A DNA stretch of 64,000 nucleotides. Origin: Gayadomonas joobiniege G7. Lineage in GTDB: Bacteria > Pseudomonadota > Gammaproteobacteria > Enterobacterales > Alteromonadaceae. The translations under genes were made by a program, and so were the position numbers. Location: NCBI RefSeq assembly GCF_000300815.1, contig NZ_AMRX01000007.1:62001-126000 (forward strand), in the 5' to 3' direction. Numbering within the stretch: the stretch's first letter is position 1; every line of letters begins with the position of its first letter. The notes beneath the pieces were generated by a model. It was given only the letters and a program-made list of their open reading frames with translations. It made no database searches and was not told where the DNA came from. Shown here one piece after another: positions 37,380 through 44,566 of the stretch.

Positions 37380-37985
37380 TTAGGCAGATACTAAAGCATC
37401 AATGGTGGCTTTCGCTTCCGCCAATCCCGAATCCCGAGTCGCTTGCATATTCAGCCCTTCAGCATAAATAACATGTACTTGGGTTAAACCGATAAAAGCC
37501 AAAAAAGTTTTAACATAGCTAATTTGAGTATCTCTTGCGGTATCTTTATGTTGGCCGCCTCGGGTAGTGACCAGATACACAGGTTTATCTTCAACCAAAC
37601 CCACTGGTCCTTTCTCTGTATATTTAAAGGTGGTCCCAGCTCGGGCAATATGATCAAACCAAGCCTTGAGCATCGATGGCAAACTAAAATTATACATGGG
37701 CAAAGCGATGACTATTTCATCGGCCGCCATGACTTCATCAATCAAGCGATTCGAAAAAGCAACTTGTTGCTTTTGTTGCTCACTACGCTCTTTCTGATCG
37801 GTCGCGAGCGCTTGTATCCATTTAGCATCTAAATGCGGAATGGCTTGCTCAGAAAAGGATCTGTGCGTCACCGCCAATTGTTGGCCAGCTGCTTGTTTTT
37901 GTTTAATTAAATGATCGATTAATTGAGTCGATACCCCCTGCTCTCCAAATACACTTGAATCTATGCGCAATAGCTTGGTTTTCAT
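37380..37985 (-). CDS. azoR: FMN-dependent NADH-azoreductase
   Basis: Flavodoxin-fold quinone/azo reductase of 201 residues. It begins MKTKLLRIDSSVFGEQGVSTQLIDHLI, the FMN-phosphate segment, and has the family's PMYNFSLPSMLKAWFDHIARAGTTFKY and VTTRGGQHKDT motifs. Such enzymes reduce quinones by two electrons and protect against electrophile stress. It is divergent from a LysR regulator whose start is about 112 bp away, the classical arrangement for a LysR-controlled target. Confidence 0.93.
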   Translation of the reverse strand: MKTKLLRIDSSVFGEQGVSTQLIDHLIKQKQAAGQQLAVTHRSFSEQAIPHLDAKWIQALATDQKERSEQQKQQVAFSNRLIDEVMAADEIVIALPMYNFSLPSMLKAWFDHIARAGTTFKYTEKGPVGLVEDKPVYLVTTRGGQHKDTARDTQISYVKTFLAFIGLTQVHVIYAEGLNMQATRDSGLAEAKATIDALVSA

Positions 37986-38044
37986 TTTACAACCTCTCGA
38001 TGACTAAACTTTATCTCAGTAAATGCCATTATATGCTTTAAAAT

Positions 38045-38083
38045 TTAGTTTAATGAGGCAATAATTAGCATTAATTAAACTAA
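38045..38083. promoter_or_regulatory. Candidate LysR operator between azoR and lysR
   Basis: TTAGTTTAAT at 38045-38054 and ATTAAACTAA at 38074-38083 form a perfect 10-bp inverted repeat, 19 bp apart, within the divergent gap and close to the LysR start at 38098. It has the dyad geometry expected of a LysR recognition region. Confidence 0.5.
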
Positions 38084-38097
38084 TTATTCGATTAATT

Positions 38098-38979
38098 ATG
38101 AATCACAAAACAACCTTGGAGCAGTGGCAGGCATTTGTCGCCTTGGTCGAAAGCGGCAGTTTTGCACAGGCTGCAGAAAGATTAAATAAAAGCCAATCCA
38201 GTGTGAGTTATCAGATAAAAATGCTCAATCAAAATTTACCTGCGCCTGTCATTAAACAACAAGGACGCAGGGCTATAATGACGGAGCACGGCAAAGTACT
38301 GTACCGCCGAGCCAAGTTATTATTAGGATTTGCAGATTCGATTGAGAAGAATGCTGAACGCCTAGCACAAGGATTTGAAACTGAGTTGACGATTGCCATC
38401 GATGGATTGTTAAATTTGGAAACTGTTTTTCCTCGGATCGCCAAGTTTATTGACGCATTCCCGCAAACTCGATTAAAGATATTAGAAACTGTCTTGTCTG
38501 CTACTGAAGAAGCTATCTTAGAAAAAAAAGCCGATTTAGTGATCACCCCACATGTGCCTCCGGGTTTTTTAGCCACGCCATTGTTACAAGTAAAAATGCT
38601 ACCTGTTGCGCACCCAGAGCATAAAATTTTTGACCTCGGGGAGCATATTACCGAAAATGAATTGCGCCGCTTTCGCCAAATTGTCATCCGTGATGCAGGG
38701 TTACGCCGCCAGCAAGATGCGGGTTGGTTGGACTCAGAGCAAAGATTAACTCTGTCCCATGCAAGCTCTTCGCTTGCAGCCGTTAGAGCAAAACTAGGAT
38801 TTGCATTTTTACCAGACACCTATATCGCCCCTTTGCTCGCTTCTGGTCAGCTAAAGCGTATTCCACTCGCGAATAACGCACATAGAATTTTACCTTTGTA
38901 TATAATAAAAACTGAACAAAATCATGCCGGCCCAGCCTGTTTTGCTCTGGTTGACTACTTATTAAACCAAACGGCTTAG
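38098..38979 (+). CDS. LysR family transcriptional regulator (divergent from azoR)
   Basis: A 293-residue LysR regulator. The helix-turn-helix is WQAFVALVESGSFAQAAERLNKSQSSVSYQIKMLNQNL. The effector domain starts TELTIAIDGLLNLETVFPRI. The likely target is azoR, based on the divergent layout and the dyad in the gap; this is inference. In related regulators of quinone reductases the inducer is a quinone or electrophile. Its stop overlaps rlmJ's end by 4 bp, tail to tail. Confidence 0.88.
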   Translation: MNHKTTLEQWQAFVALVESGSFAQAAERLNKSQSSVSYQIKMLNQNLPAPVIKQQGRRAIMTEHGKVLYRRAKLLLGFADSIEKNAERLAQGFETELTIAIDGLLNLETVFPRIAKFIDAFPQTRLKILETVLSATEEAILEKKADLVITPHVPPGFLATPLLQVKMLPVAHPEHKIFDLGEHITENELRRFRQIVIRDAGLRRQQDAGWLDSEQRLTLSHASSSLAAVRAKLGFAFLPDTYIAPLLASGQLKRIPLANNAHRILPLYIIKTEQNHAGPACFALVDYLLNQTA

Positions 38980-39815
38980 GCCGATTCAATCAACCAGTTC
39001 ATCTGGCAATAAGCCTTATCATCCATCGCTAGGGTATTTTTTATATACGCCAAACTCGCCGCCAACTCAGTATCTATTTGATATGGCGCGTTAACAATTA
39101 GCATGCCAGATCCATGCATACCGTAATCTTCTTGTTGCTCGCTAACCGCCAATTCAATTTTAAGTAAACTTTTCACTGGCAATGAGACTAATGCCTCGGC
39201 AATATAGTTGCTTTGGTCTCTCTGACGCGCAAGCATTGGGTACCAAATTAAATAAATGCCCGTTGCCCATTTTTTGATGGCTTGAGTGAGCGCAACAATC
39301 GTTTTTTCATAGTCGTCTTTTGTTTCGTAAGAGGGGTCAATCAGTACTAAACCGCGTCTCGGTTCAGGGGGGACTATCGCGTTCAAACCTTCAAACCCAT
39401 CTCTGTGATGAATGGCACAGCGAGCATCATTCTGCATATTGTTTTTTAAATTGCGCACTTCGTTGTTATGCAGTTCCATTAAAATTAATTTATCTTGTGG
39501 CCTTAATAACTGTCGTGCTATTTCGGGTGAGCCGGGGTAAAAACGACTATGGCTGTCGATTAAATTAATATAGTTTGTTAAAGCAGCTGGTAAATCAGTT
39601 GGATTTTTAACCAGTTTGCTGATTCCTTGCTCAGACTCTCCCGTTTTACGTGCGTATTCCGAAAATAAATCATATAATCCGGCGCCGCTGTGGCTGTCTA
39701 TATAACAAAATGGTTTATTTTTTTGCTTCAGCTTTTCAATCACTTGAACCAATACGAGATGTTTTAATACATCGGCATGATTACCAGCGTGAAAAGCATG
39801 TCGGTAACTTAACAT
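38976..39815 (-). CDS. rlmJ: 23S rRNA (adenine2030-N6)-methyltransferase RlmJ
   Basis: Methylates A2030 of 23S rRNA. It opens MLSYRHAFHAGNHADVLKHLVLVQVIEKLKQKNKPFCYIDSHSGAGLYDL, nearly as in E. coli RlmJ, with the SAM motif I region DSHSGAG. Motif IV reads DPSYE in this protein, where E. coli has DPPYE. Length 279 residues against 280 in E. coli. It is a single-gene unit converging on the LysR gene. Confidence 0.95.
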   Translation of the reverse strand: MLSYRHAFHAGNHADVLKHLVLVQVIEKLKQKNKPFCYIDSHSGAGLYDLFSEYARKTGESEQGISKLVKNPTDLPAALTNYINLIDSHSRFYPGSPEIARQLLRPQDKLILMELHNNEVRNLKNNMQNDARCAIHHRDGFEGLNAIVPPEPRRGLVLIDPSYETKDDYEKTIVALTQAIKKWATGIYLIWYPMLARQRDQSNYIAEALVSLPVKSLLKIELAVSEQQEDYGMHGSGMLIVNAPYQIDTELAASLAYIKNTLAMDDKAYCQMNWLIESA

Positions 39816-39921
39816 GGTATTTATCAGTTGTCTTAAAGTGCTGTAAGCATACAGGAGTTGCTGGTTATTTTCAGCTAAGCGTTAATTTTTACAAAAATAA
39901 GTGAACTAATTTCAACAACAC

Positions 39922-39978
39922 CCACCTAACATAGTACATTTAATTAACATAACGTTATCTTTAATGCTATGTTGGTGG
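39922..39978. repeat. Interrupted inverted repeat with central palindrome
   Basis: CCACCTAACATAG at 39922-39934 and CTATGTTGGTGG at 39967-39978 pair over 12 bp with one bulge. Near the centre is a perfect 10-bp palindrome ATAACGTTAT (39949-39958). It ends 10 bp before the proposed start of the next gene, so it could be a regulatory site or a structured leader. Confidence 0.45.
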
Positions 39979-39987
39979 TTGTGAATC

Positions 39988-40527
39988 GTGGATAATAATA
40001 CAATTTTAGGTGGACTTGCATTAATGTTTTTATTGCCTTTCGGGAGCCATAGCGAAGAAGTTACCTCTACGTCGAGCGAACTCAGCGTAGATGATGATAC
40101 AGTGAAATTGGCGCTAAAAGTTAACAAAAAGTTAATTGAAGAAGATTTAAAAGTCACTCGTCATGTCGATCGGCTGGATCTGCATTCGGTGAATGAAATT
40201 GAACCTATCATGCAGTACTACTTTCAAGAATATCTACCTGTAACAAAAGACGATGGTGAGCCAATTAATTTGGCGATAAAGTCTGCCAATGTTGAAGGAG
40301 ATAGTGTTGTATTTAACTTGGAAGCACCTCTTGAAAACGCTCATGCGCTGAGTATCAATAATCGGTTATTATTTGATGCAAATGAGGATCAAGTCAACAA
40401 AGTAGTGGTAGAAGATCATAGTTACACTTTCACTAGTGCGGTGGATGAGCCGTTAATCGTTTGGCAGAAAGAAGACGATGAAACCAATATGTTTACTGCA
40501 CAAGCCGTTAAGGGGCAGTTAATATAA
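39988..40527 (+). CDS. Unrecognised exported protein
   Basis: A 179-residue protein with a short hydrophobic N-terminus (ILGGLALMFLLPFGSHS) suggesting export. The GTG at 39988 is the proposed start; an ATG at 40024 would shorten the leader too far for a signal peptide. The mature part is acidic and alternates charged helix and beta. A segment SINNRLLFDANEDQVNKVVVEDHSYTF loosely resembles the DUF6702 pattern (a ...LL...DQ.N.V run), but I am not sure enough to assign it. It lies alone between rlmJ and lysC, with an inverted repeat just upstream. Function unknown. Confidence 0.6.
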   Translation: MDNNTILGGLALMFLLPFGSHSEEVTSTSSELSVDDDTVKLALKVNKKLIEEDLKVTRHVDRLDLHSVNEIEPIMQYYFQEYLPVTKDDGEPINLAIKSANVEGDSVVFNLEAPLENAHALSINNRLLFDANEDQVNKVVVEDHSYTFTSAVDEPLIVWQKEDDETNMFTAQAVKGQLI

Positions 40528-40543
40528 CGCCCCTTAGGTTGTA

Positions 40544-41890
40544 TTACTCAATTAAAGCTGAATGTAGGTGGGCAACCAAAGCTTCTGCCTGATCACCAGC
40601 AGTCAATAAGCAGACATTGTGTTGGCTAGCCCCTTGGCAAATCATTCGAACCTTACAATTTTTCAGCTCAGCAAACACATTCCCCCCCGCATTTGAATCA
40701 TCTTTTAAATGATTACCTATGACAGCGATTAATGACAAGCCTTCTTCAACCGAAACCTCACAGAACTCAGCTAGCTTTTGCAAAACAACAGGTGCTATGC
40801 CTTGCTGAGTTGAGTTAGCTGGATTATCTATCGTTAAAGCCACAGAAATTTCGGATGTAGTAATTAAATCAACACTAATTTTGTGCTCGGCCAAAATCGC
40901 AAAAACCCGGGCTAAAAAACCACTGGCATGTAGCATGCCAGGGCTTTTCAGTGTAACTAAAACTTGTTCACGGCGTAACGCAATTGCTCGATAAGCCGGT
41001 TTATTGGTAACCTTTTTTCTGATCCAGGTGCCGCCTTCTTGCGGCGCTCTGCTATTGCCAACAAAAACAGCTGTACCTTGGCGGATGGCTGGAATTAATG
41101 TGGCGGGATGCAGTATTTTTGCACCAAAAGTTGCCATTTCTGCAGCTTCATCAAAACTTAATTCAGCGATTGGTTTAGCATCCTGAGTCAATCTTGGATC
41201 CGTTGTGTAAATACCGCTTACATCGGTCCAGATTTGCAGTACATCAGCGGCGCAAGCTTCTGCGATTAGCGCTGCGCTATAATCACTCCCGCCACGGCCT
41301 AACGTCGTTGTCAAACCATTTTGATCGCTGCCAATAAAACCTTGTGTAACAACCACTTTATTTTGAATTAATGGCAATAACTGGGTTTCAGCTAAGGTTT
41401 TTATTTGATCGATTTGAGGTTCAGCTCGGCCATAATGATCATCGGTTTTTAGCACGGTACGAATGTCAAAGTTTACCGCATCAATACCTTGAGACTGAAA
41501 GATTGCAGCCACCAACAAGGATGACATACGCTCGCCAAATGCCTGTAACTCATCTTTTATTTGCATACTAGGCTGACTATCTAAACCAGAGACCAAGTGT
41601 TCAAGGTCAGCAAGCAAGGCATCTAATTCAGATTGCAAACTGGCTGGTTTACCGAGCTCAGTGAGTATTTGGTATTCAGTTGTTTTAATCTCTTGCAACA
41701 AAACCTGACGTTGGCTTGTTGATAGGTCCGCTTTACTTAATGCCACCAACTTATTGGTGACTCCTGATTGCGCTGAGACACAAACGATACGAATATTGTT
41801 ATCCGCTTGAATAATTTTACTGCAACGCATAATTGCTTGGTGATCGGCAACACTAGTGCCACCAAATTTAGCTAAGGTAAGTTGTTTCAT
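40544..41890 (-). CDS. lysC: Lysine-sensitive aspartokinase III
   Basis: Phosphorylates aspartate, the first step of the aspartate amino-acid family. KFGGTSVAD is the ATP/aspartate-binding start, with IWTDVSGIYTTDPRL and a C-terminal pair of ACT domains (ISVDLITTSEISVALTID) that bind the lysine inhibitor in LysC. Length 448 residues against 449 in E. coli LysC, with no homoserine dehydrogenase domain. GGGAG lies 5 nt before the ATG at 41890. The 5' leader contains a lysine riboswitch, so it is controlled by lysine both in cis and by feedback. Confidence 0.96.
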   Translation of the reverse strand: MKQLTLAKFGGTSVADHQAIMRCSKIIQADNNIRIVCVSAQSGVTNKLVALSKADLSTSQRQVLLQEIKTTEYQILTELGKPASLQSELDALLADLEHLVSGLDSQPSMQIKDELQAFGERMSSLLVAAIFQSQGIDAVNFDIRTVLKTDDHYGRAEPQIDQIKTLAETQLLPLIQNKVVVTQGFIGSDQNGLTTTLGRGGSDYSAALIAEACAADVLQIWTDVSGIYTTDPRLTQDAKPIAELSFDEAAEMATFGAKILHPATLIPAIRQGTAVFVGNSRAPQEGGTWIRKKVTNKPAYRAIALRREQVLVTLKSPGMLHASGFLARVFAILAEHKISVDLITTSEISVALTIDNPANSTQQGIAPVVLQKLAEFCEVSVEEGLSLIAVIGNHLKDDSNAGGNVFAELKNCKVRMICQGASQHNVCLLTAGDQAEALVAHLHSALIE

Positions 41891-41895
41891 GATAA

Positions 41896-41920
41896 TCTCC
41901 CAGAAAATAATTCAGGGAAA
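41896..41920 (-). promoter_or_regulatory. Hairpin that can hide the lysC ribosome-binding site
   Basis: On the minus strand, TTTCCC (41915-41920) can pair with GGGAGA (41896-41901), which contains the Shine-Dalgarno. No T-run follows the aptamer, so the riboswitch probably works at translation and not by transcription termination. The pairing is short and includes a wobble. Confidence 0.4.
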
Positions 41921-41949
41921 GCAAGGCTTGGAAATGAATAAATTCACTG

Positions 41950-42130
41950 CATCGGCCGAAAGCTCTCCACCTGTTACGGGTGACAGTCAGCTGGATTCAA
42001 CCAGAGCTAACCGGAACAGCAAGTACAGTTGAGATACTTGGTTCCTCGGCGTTCATTCCCCTCAAATATCATCACTAAAGCTACACTCTTTTCCGATATT
42101 CTACCTGAACAACGCACCTCTTCCGGTCTT
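41950..42130 (-). ncRNA. Lysine riboswitch (L box) aptamer
   Basis: Read on the minus strand, the leader holds the conserved blocks of the lysine aptamer in order: AGAGGTGCG, GAGTGTAGCTTTAGTGATG, GAGGGGAATGAACGCCGAGG, CTGGTTGAATCCAGCTGACTGTCACC, and GGTGGAGAGCTTTCGGCCG closing the structure. It lies directly upstream of lysC, its usual target. Lysine binding would lower LysC expression. Confidence 0.95.
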
Positions 42131-42163
42131 TGTCGGGTTTATGTCCCGTCTAAGACGGCGCGC

Positions 42164-42192
42164 ATTAAATAGTAAACGAGATTAAAAATCAA
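42164..42192 (-). promoter_or_regulatory. Probable sigma-70 promoter of lysC
   Basis: Minus strand TTGATT, 17-bp spacer, TTTAAT. The predicted transcript begins just before a CCGTC-TTA-GACGG hairpin and the riboswitch aptamer, leaving a leader of about 265 nt. Confidence 0.6.
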
Positions 42193-42231
42193 GCATTGCT
42201 GACCTTTTTTTTGACAGGATCCTGAAACAAA

Positions 42232-42278
42232 GCAGTTGACCCAAAGATTCAGGAGGAAGCGATCTTTAAGCCAACTGC
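42232..42278. other. Imperfect hairpin between flagellin gene and lysC promoter
   Basis: GCAGTTG (42232-42238) pairs with CAACTGC (42272-42278), with AAAGAT/ATCTTT pairing inside. No T-run follows on the minus strand. It may be a transcript-end structure for the flagellin gene or a site of its own. Confidence 0.35.
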
Positions 42279-42404
42279 TTAATGTCAGATCAGGCGTGAG
42301 GGCGCCGATAATTTGACACTTTTTTATATTTCTGGATGCAAATATCACTTGCCAGATAGATTAAGCAAAAAGGAGGCCAAAAAGGGACAAAAAATTAAAT
42401 TTCA

Positions 42405-42424
42405 GGGCCAGTGAGGGCTGACCC
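42405..42424 (-). terminator. Probable terminator of the first flagellin gene
   Basis: On the minus strand GGGTCA pairs with TGGCCC (one wobble) across an 8-nt loop, then a T-rich tract ending in TTTTTTG at about 42388-42394. It lies 18 bp past the stop codon. The separation of hairpin and T-run makes it weaker than usual. Confidence 0.4.
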
Positions 42425-42441
42425 AAGGGGAAAGGCTCTCT

Positions 42442-43272
42442 TTAACCAAGTAAAGATAAAGCAGCTTGTGGACGCTGATTTGCCTGACTCAGTACAGTCG
42501 AACTCGCTTGTTGTAAAATCTGATTACGAGTAAGCTCAGCGGTTTCGGTCGCAAAATCTGTATCTTTAATCTGCGAGCGAGCGGCTGAAACGTTTTCAGA
42601 TATATTACTTAAGTTACGAATGGTTGACTGGAAGCGGTTTTGCAGGGCACCTAAATCAGCACGCGCCGCACCAATTGATGAAATAGCATTATCAATGGCA
42701 TCCAAGGCAGAAGCTGCAGCTGTTTCAGTTGCTACCGATAATGAACCAATATTCAAACCTGACGCACCGTAACCGCCGCTGTTTTTTAATGCCACGGCAA
42801 TGGTTTGTCCGTCTCCACCGTTTGCACCCACTAAAAAGTTAGATGAAAAAGTACCGTCTAATAAGTTAACATCGGCAAATTGAGTAGTTGCACCAATTCG
42901 ACTGATTTCTGTTTTTAACGCAGAGACTTCTTTTTGCAGCGCAGTACGGTCCGATGAAGTGTTGATACCATTTTGTGACTGCACGGCTAACTGACGGATA
43001 CGTTGCAATGATGAAGTGATTTCCTGCATTGCACCTTCAGCCGTTTGGGTTAATGAAATGGCATCATTTGCATTTCGAACCGCTTGGTTTAAACCTTCAA
43101 TTTGCGAGGTCATACGATCTGATATTTGCAAACCAGCCGCATCATCAGCCGCACTATTAATTCTAAAACCTGATGAAAGGCGTTCAAACGAGGTATCTAA
43201 CGCTGTGCCAGAGTTAAATAATTGACGCTGCGCATTTAATGAAGACACATTTGTATTTACGAACATACCCAT
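42442..43272 (-). CDS. Flagellin
   Basis: Flagellar filament subunit of 276 residues. The conserved N-terminal D0/D1 region starts MGMFVNTNVSSLNAQRQLFNSGTALDTSFERLSSGFRINSAADDAAGLQISDRM, and the C-terminal D1/D0 region ends DTDFATETAELTRNQILQQASSTVLSQANQRPQAALSLLG. The variable middle is short, so the filament has little outer decoration. It is about nine-tenths identical by eye to the second flagellin gene, 276 bp upstream. It has its own sigma-28 promoter. No export chaperone or fliD gene is in the window. Confidence 0.95.
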   Translation of the reverse strand: MGMFVNTNVSSLNAQRQLFNSGTALDTSFERLSSGFRINSAADDAAGLQISDRMTSQIEGLNQAVRNANDAISLTQTAEGAMQEITSSLQRIRQLAVQSQNGINTSSDRTALQKEVSALKTEISRIGATTQFADVNLLDGTFSSNFLVGANGGDGQTIAVALKNSGGYGASGLNIGSLSVATETAAASALDAIDNAISSIGAARADLGALQNRFQSTIRNLSNISENVSAARSQIKDTDFATETAELTRNQILQQASSTVLSQANQRPQAALSLLG

Positions 43273-43361
43273 GATATCTACTCCTAATTAACGATTGTAT
43301 TCTGAATTTAAGGGGCTACTTAAAGCTTGTCGAAAACAGGCAAACCCATTCTCTAAACTCT

Positions 43362-43388
43362 GTATCGGATAATAAATCGGCAACTTTA
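43362..43388 (-). promoter_or_regulatory. Sigma-28 (FliA) promoter of the first flagellin gene
   Basis: Minus strand TAAAGTTG, 11-bp spacer, TCCGATAC, against the consensus TAAAGTTT-N11-GCCGATAA. It is about 90 bp before the start codon. Confidence 0.8.
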
Positions 43389-43433
43389 GAATTATTTAAA
43401 AAATAAATATGCTTGTCAGAAAGAGGCGCAGAT

Positions 43434-43460
43434 AAAAAAACAGAGGCCTATCGCCTCTGT
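43434..43460 (-). terminator. Rho-independent terminator of the second flagellin gene
   Basis: Minus strand CAGAGGC-GATAG-GCCTCTG followed by TTTTTTT. It lies about 90 bp after the stop of the 43549-44379 gene and upstream of the first flagellin promoter, so each flagellin gene is its own transcription unit. Confidence 0.85.
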
Positions 43461-43548
43461 CAAAAATCGCAGCACCTTATTAGGAGAGAGTGAGCGATGA
43501 AGCAGCAGTCAGCATGATACTAACTGCGTAAAATTAATTTTTATTTAA

Positions 43549-44379
43549 TTAACCTAATAACGATAGAGCGGCTTGCGGACGCTGATTAGCCTGGCTCAAA
43601 ATTGTTGAACTGGCTTGCTGTAAAATCTGATTTCGCGTTAATTCAGCTGTCTCAGTCGCAAAGTCAGTATCTTTAATCTGAGAACGGGCCGCTGAAAGGT
43701 TTTCAGAAACATTGCTCAGGTTTCGGATAGTAGACTGGAAACGGTTCTGGAGGGCACCTAAATCTGCTCGCGCCGCACCTATGGATGAAATCGCACTATC
43801 AATAGCGCTCAAAGCATCGGCCGCATTGGTTTCACTTGCAACCGATATTGAACCTATATTCAAACCAGAAGCACCATAACCACCGCTATTTTGAAGTGAA
43901 ACATTGATTGTTTGCCCATCACCACCGTTTGCACCCACTAAAAAGTTCGATGAAAAGGCTCCGTCTAGCAGCTTTCTACCTGCAAATTCTGTCGTCGTAC
44001 CGATTCGGCTTATTTCTGTTTTTAACGCGGACACTTCTTTTTGTAGTGCTGCACGATCTGATGAGGTGTTAATACCATTTTGTGATTGAATCGCCAATTG
44101 ACGGATGCGCTGTAATGAAGAAGTGATTTCTTGCATTGCGCCTTCAGCCGTTTGCGTTAATGAAATAGCATCATTGGCGTTGCGAACAGCTTGGTTTAAA
44201 CCTTCGATTTGTGTTGTCATACGGTCAGTAATTTGCAAACCGGCGGCGTCATCTGCCGCGCTATTGATTCTAAAACCCGATGATAAACGCTCAAACGCGG
44301 TATCCAGTGAGTTGCCAGAATTCATTAAATTACGTTGTGCCGTTAACGATGAAACATTAGTATTTACGAACATAGACAT
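43549..44379 (-). CDS. Flagellin
   Basis: Second flagellin copy, also 276 residues: MSMFVNTNVSSLTAQRNLMNSGNSLDTAFERLSSGFRINSAADD at the start, ending LQQASSTILSQANQRPQAALSLLG. Differences from the other copy cluster in the central region (for example TTEFAGRKLLDG against TTQFADVNLLDG) and near residues 10-25. AGGAGAGAG precedes the ATG. Tandem flagellins of this kind are common in Alteromonadales and Vibrionales, where one copy is often the major filament protein; which one that is here cannot be told. Confidence 0.95.
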   Translation of the reverse strand: MSMFVNTNVSSLTAQRNLMNSGNSLDTAFERLSSGFRINSAADDAAGLQITDRMTTQIEGLNQAVRNANDAISLTQTAEGAMQEITSSLQRIRQLAIQSQNGINTSSDRAALQKEVSALKTEISRIGTTTEFAGRKLLDGAFSSNFLVGANGGDGQTINVSLQNSGGYGASGLNIGSISVASETNAADALSAIDSAISSIGAARADLGALQNRFQSTIRNLSNVSENLSAARSQIKDTDFATETAELTRNQILQQASSTILSQANQRPQAALSLLG

Positions 44380-44467
44380 AGTGACTCTCTCCTATTAGTT
44401 ACAGCAATTTTTATTTAAAACTCATATATTTCCCGATTTTTATAGGTGTCATCCGCTGACAATTTAG

Positions 44468-44494
44468 TTATCGGAGAGGCGTCACGAGTCTTTA
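44468..44494 (-). promoter_or_regulatory. Sigma-28 (FliA) promoter of the second flagellin gene
   Basis: Minus strand TAAAGACT, 11-bp spacer, TCCGATAA, again about 90 bp before the start codon, matching the layout of the first copy. Confidence 0.8.
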
Positions 44495-44528
44495 GAAAAA
44501 TATTTATTTTTTTTAGCAAAAAAAACGC

Positions 44529-44555
44529 TAAAGTTTTGTTTTATCGAGTCGATTT
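44529..44555 (+). promoter_or_regulatory. Sigma-28-like site on the opposite strand
   Basis: TAAAGTTT (perfect -35), 11-bp spacer, GTCGATTT (partial -10). It points into the 3' end of the OxyR-like gene, antisense to it. It may be chance in this AT-rich stretch. Confidence 0.25.
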
Positions 44556-44566
44556 AAACGCCCATT

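Noticed and set aside
38229-38819. Open frame of 196 codons opposite the azoR-linked LysR gene
   Set aside because: It is a shadow; the plus strand encodes a clear LysR helix-turn-helix and effector domain.
42139-42348. Small minus-strand open frame of 69 codons
   Set aside because: It runs through the lysC promoter and leader region and shows no protein-like composition.
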